Origin: Paramesorhizobium sp049065735
GTDB lineage: Bacteria; Pseudomonadota; Alphaproteobacteria; Rhizobiales; Rhizobiaceae
Direction: 5' to 3'
DNA length: 64,000 bases
Assembly (NCBI RefSeq): GCF_049065735.1
Contig: NZ_JBAKHD010000009.1
Location: 62,001 to 126,000 of the forward strand
Shown here: positions 61,080 to 64,000 of the stretch, one piece after another
How the letters are laid out: every line of letters starts with the position of its first letter
Position numbering within the stretch: position 1 is the first letter of the stretch
The notes under the pieces: model-generated
Told to the model about the DNA's origin: nothing
What the model saw: only the letters and a program-made list of their open reading frames with translations
Databases searched by the model: none
Position numbers and translations under genes: made by a program

Positions 61080-63010
61080 TGAACCAGATCGTTCTCGATT
61101 CCGGTACGGACGACGTCCTCGCCTTCATGGCGGATCAGGAAAAGAAATCCCTCTTGCGCTTCCTGACCTGCGGCTCGGTGGATGACGGCAAGTCGACGCT
61201 GATCGGACGGCTGCTCTACGACACCAAGCTGCTCTTCGAGGACCAGCTTGCCGTCTTGCAGAACGATAGCCGCAAGCACGGCACCAATGGCGGCGACATC
61301 GATTTCGCGCTGCTGGTGGACGGGCTGGAGGCGGAGCGCGAGCAGGGCATCACCATCGACGTCGCCTACCGCTTTTTCGCCACGCCGAAGCGCAAGTTCA
61401 TCGTCGCCGATACGCCGGGGCATGAGCAATATACCCGCAACATGGCGACGGGGGCCTCGACAGCCGATCTCGCCATCGTGCTTGTTGACGCCCGTCAGGG
61501 CATTCTTACTCAGACGCGGCGGCATAGTTTCATCGCCTCGCTGCTCGGCATTCGGCATATCGTGCTGGCGGTCAACAAGATCGATCTCGTCAACTATTCG
61601 CAAGACGTCTTCGAGCGGATCGTGGCGGAGTACCGCGCCTTTGCCGATAAGCTCGGCTTCGCCACCATCCAGCCGATCCCGATTTCAGCCCGCTATGGCG
61701 ACAACGTCACCCTCAAATCGTCGAAACTCGACTGGTATGACGGCCCGGCGCTGCTGCCCCATCTCGAAACCGTTGCGCTCGATGATAAAAATACCGGAAC
61801 ACCGTTCCGTTTCCCTGTGCAATATGTGAACCGGCCCGACCAGAACTTTCGCGGCTTCGCCGGCACGGTCGCTTCCGGCACCATTGCGGTGGGAAGCCCG
61901 GTGGTGGTCGCCAAGTCAGGCAAAGCGTCTCGGGTCAAGCGCATCGTGACGATGGATGGCGATTTGCAGGAGGCTGTCGAGGGGCAGGCCGTCACCATCG
62001 TGCTTGATGACGAGGTGGAGGTCTCGCGCGGCAATATGCTGGTCGCGCCCGAGAACCGCCCCGACGTCGCCGACCAGTTCGCGGCGCATCTGGTCTGGTT
62101 CGGCGAGGAGCCGATGATACCGGGCCGCTCCTATCTGATCCGGACGGAGACCGATCACGCGAGCGTCACCATCACCGATCTGAAGCACCGCATCGACGTC
62201 AACAGCTTCGCCGAGGAAGCGGCGAAGAGCCTCGCTCTCAACGAGGTGGGCGTCTGCAATCTCTCCACCGGCGAGCCGATTGCCTTCGACCCCTATGGCA
62301 AGAACCGCTCCACCGGCTCCTTCATCATCATCGACCGCATGACCAATGCGACGGTCGGCGCCGGCATGATCGACTTCGCGTTGCGCCGCGCGTCGAATGT
62401 GCATTGGCAGGCGCTGGATGTCGACAAAAAGGCCCGCGCGGCGCAGAAGCATCAGCGCCCGGCGGTGCTCTGGTTCACCGGCCTATCCGGCTCGGGAAAG
62501 TCCACCATCGCCAATCAGCTGGAGCGGCATCTCCATTCGCTCGGCAAGCACACTTACATCCTCGATGGCGACAATGTCCGCCACGGCCTCAACCGCGACC
62601 TAGGCTTCACAGCGGAGGATCGGGTGGAAAACATCCGCCGCGTCGGCGAGGTGGCGAAGTTGATGGCGGATGCGGGGCTCATCGTGCTCGTCTCTTTCAT
62701 CTCCCCCTTCCGCGCCGAGCGGCAACTGGCGCGCGAGCTCATGGATGAGGGCGAGTTCATCGAGATCTTCGTCGATACGCCCATCGAGGAATGCATCAAG
62801 CGCGATCCGAAGGGACTCTATGCCAGGGCGCTTGCCGGCGAGATCAGGAATTTCACCGGGGTGGATTCCCCCTATGAACGGCCTGATAACCCCGAGATAC
62901 ATCTGACGACATCAGGAACAACAACCGAGGAACTGGTGGTGAAAATCGAGAAATACCTCGCGGAGCAGAGCATCATCGGCGATTATTCCACCGAATCCTG
63001 GTCGATCTGA
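61079..63010 (+). CDS. cysNC: Bifunctional sulfate adenylyltransferase subunit 1 / APS kinase
   Basis: The 643-residue protein has a GTPase half (GSVDDGKSTLIGRLL, DTPGHEQYTRNMATGAS, NKIDLV) and a C-terminal APS kinase (FTGLSGSGKSTIANQLE, DGDNVRHGLNRDLGF). It drives sulfate adenylation by GTP hydrolysis and phosphorylates APS to PAPS. This fusion is typical of rhizobia, where it is also known as NodQ-like. It overlaps both neighbours as TGATG. Confidence 0.95.
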   Translation: MNQIVLDSGTDDVLAFMADQEKKSLLRFLTCGSVDDGKSTLIGRLLYDTKLLFEDQLAVLQNDSRKHGTNGGDIDFALLVDGLEAEREQGITIDVAYRFFATPKRKFIVADTPGHEQYTRNMATGASTADLAIVLVDARQGILTQTRRHSFIASLLGIRHIVLAVNKIDLVNYSQDVFERIVAEYRAFADKLGFATIQPIPISARYGDNVTLKSSKLDWYDGPALLPHLETVALDDKNTGTPFRFPVQYVNRPDQNFRGFAGTVASGTIAVGSPVVVAKSGKASRVKRIVTMDGDLQEAVEGQAVTIVLDDEVEVSRGNMLVAPENRPDVADQFAAHLVWFGEEPMIPGRSYLIRTETDHASVTITDLKHRIDVNSFAEEAAKSLALNEVGVCNLSTGEPIAFDPYGKNRSTGSFIIIDRMTNATVGAGMIDFALRRASNVHWQALDVDKKARAAQKHQRPAVLWFTGLSGSGKSTIANQLERHLHSLGKHTYILDGDNVRHGLNRDLGFTAEDRVENIRRVGEVAKLMADAGLIVLVSFISPFRAERQLARELMDEGEFIEIFVDTPIEECIKRDPKGLYARALAGEIRNFTGVDSPYERPDNPEIHLTTSGTTTEELVVKIEKYLAEQSIIGDYSTESWSI

Positions 63011-63816
63011 TGAACACCATTTCCCATATCGCAATCGCGCCTGGTGCTCTTCTCTCCGTCATGGAGCGCGCGGCCATCGAGGCCGGCCGCGCCATCATGG
63101 AGATTTATGATGCCGGTTTCGATGTTTGCCTGAAGGATGACGGTTCGCCGGTGACTGAGGCCGACAAGGCGGCGGAAGCGATCATTCTGGCAGCGCTGCG
63201 CGCGGCGACGCCCGATATCCCCATCGTGGCCGAGGAGGAATCCTCCGAGGGGAGGGCGCCCGCCCATCCGGGCGACCGCTTCTATCTCGTCGATCCCCTG
63301 GACGGTACGCGCGAGTTCATCAGCCGGAACGGCGATTTCACCGTCAACATCGCCCTGATCGAGCAAGGCGTCCCGGTTCTGGGCGTCGTCTACGCACCGG
63401 CGCGGGGGGTGCTTTTTACCGGCGGACCTGATGGGGCAAGGGAAGCGGCCATCGCCGATCGTTTGGCAATGGCTTATCGCCCGATTGCGATCCGTGATTG
63501 CCCGGCCCGGATGATCGCTGTCGCCAGCCGCTCGCATTCCACGCCTGAAACGGACGATTATCTCGCCGGGCTCGATATCGCCGAACGGGTGTCCGTTGGC
63601 TCCTCGCTGAAATTCTGCCTGCTGGCGCGCGGCGAAGCGGACATTTACCCGCGCTTCGGCCCCACCATGGAGTGGGACACCGCGGCGGGCGATGCGGTGC
63701 TCCGCGCCGCAGGCGGCAGGACCTGGACGCTGGACGATTGCCCGCTCACCTACGGAAAAAGCGGCTTTGCCAATCCGTTCTTCGTCGCCCGCGGCGCCAA
63801 TCCGGCACACCGTTAA
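63010..63816 (+). CDS. cysQ: 3'(2'),5'-bisphosphate nucleotidase
   Basis: The 268-residue protein has the inositol monophosphatase-like metal motifs EEESSEG, DPLDGTREFI and WDTAAGDAVLRAAG. It removes the 3'-phosphate from PAP, the by-product of PAPS use, or from PAPS itself. It is the last gene of the sulfate activation operon. Confidence 0.93.
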   Translation: MNTISHIAIAPGALLSVMERAAIEAGRAIMEIYDAGFDVCLKDDGSPVTEADKAAEAIILAALRAATPDIPIVAEEESSEGRAPAHPGDRFYLVDPLDGTREFISRNGDFTVNIALIEQGVPVLGVVYAPARGVLFTGGPDGAREAAIADRLAMAYRPIAIRDCPARMIAVASRSHSTPETDDYLAGLDIAERVSVGSSLKFCLLARGEADIYPRFGPTMEWDTAAGDAVLRAAGGRTWTLDDCPLTYGKSGFANPFFVARGANPAHR

Positions 63817-63893
63817 AATCAGCCCCCGCTCGTCAACGCGCCATTTACGCGTCCTCGCTAAGGAGGAACAAGGGCTGTAGGGCGTACGGGCAT

Positions 63894-64000
63894 ATGGGGC
63901 ACAACAAACAACAAGACGGGCGACGGAACCTCGCCGCGGCATTTCTGCGGGACCGGTCGGGCGCGATTGCGATCCTGGCGGCATTGGCGCTGCCGGTGGT
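63894..64000 (+). CDS. Probable TadG/TadE-like pilus assembly protein (partial)
   Basis: From ATG 63894 the frame is open to the end of the window. It gives a basic N terminus followed by FLRDRSGAIAILAALALPV, the prepilin-like start seen in TadE/TadG proteins of Flp pilus loci. The rest lies outside. An AAGGAGG at 63859-63865 is too far upstream to serve this ATG, so the start is unsure. Confidence 0.55.
   Translation, partial: MGHNKQQDGRRNLAAAFLRDRSGAIAILAALALPV

Overview
The window reads as part of a secondary replicon (chromid or large plasmid) of a Rhizobiales alphaproteobacterium, most like the Brucella/Ochrobactrum group. The evidence is a complete repABC cassette with its antisense RNA, CCUCCUCC-loop small RNAs of the alphaproteobacterial kind, rhizobial palindromic intergenic repeats, and dense operons in which successive genes overlap by ATGA or TAATG. 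No database could be searched, so genus-level placement is inference.

Layout. 1-90 is the tail of an unidentified gene. 157-465 holds two convergent small RNAs whose hairpin loops all carry CCUCCU-type anti-Shine-Dalgarno motifs. 665-7281 (minus) is a seven-gene catabolic operon: a spermidine/putrescine-type ABC importer plus a three-subunit HcnABC/opine-oxidase-like flavoprotein, with a divergent IclR regulator. 8270-10573 (minus) holds a possible GT29-like protein, an LprI-like protein and a DUF2778 protein. 10874-14641 (minus) is a three-subunit membrane FAD dehydrogenase of the gluconate 2-dehydrogenase type; a second copy is at 34989-38823 (plus), followed by a ketoglutaric semialdehyde dehydrogenase-like gene and preceded by a two-component system. 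14966-15433 encodes a periplasmic EF-hand protein.

15529-19364 is repABC with two identical parS-like dyads, a repA promoter with operator-like repeats, the ctRNA gene and an AT-rich stretch in repC. 19454-24287 holds a DeoR regulator, a YegS-type lipid kinase, and convergent gamma-glutamyltransferase and membrane dipeptidase genes that could degrade glutathione together. 24571-29120 is a tight operon of an AhpD-like protein, an acyl-CoA dehydrogenase-like flavoprotein and a sulfonate/nitrate-type ABC importer. 29182-32236 holds a GT39 membrane glycosyltransferase, a small P-loop kinase and two small exported proteins.

41089-46130 is a metallophosphoesterase fused by overlap to a sugar/glycerol-3-phosphate-type ABC importer, facing a LacI regulator. 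47480-48781 holds a further small RNA candidate, a GH108-type peptidoglycan hydrolase and a small basic protein. 49027-53238 is a bacterial NHEJ locus with ku, ligD and a second, convergent ku. A DMT transporter, an oligopeptide-type ABC importer (54465-59958) and the sulfate activation operon cysD-cysNC-cysQ (60174-63816) follow. The window ends inside a probable Tad pilus protein gene. No tRNA, rRNA, CRISPR array or transposase was seen.
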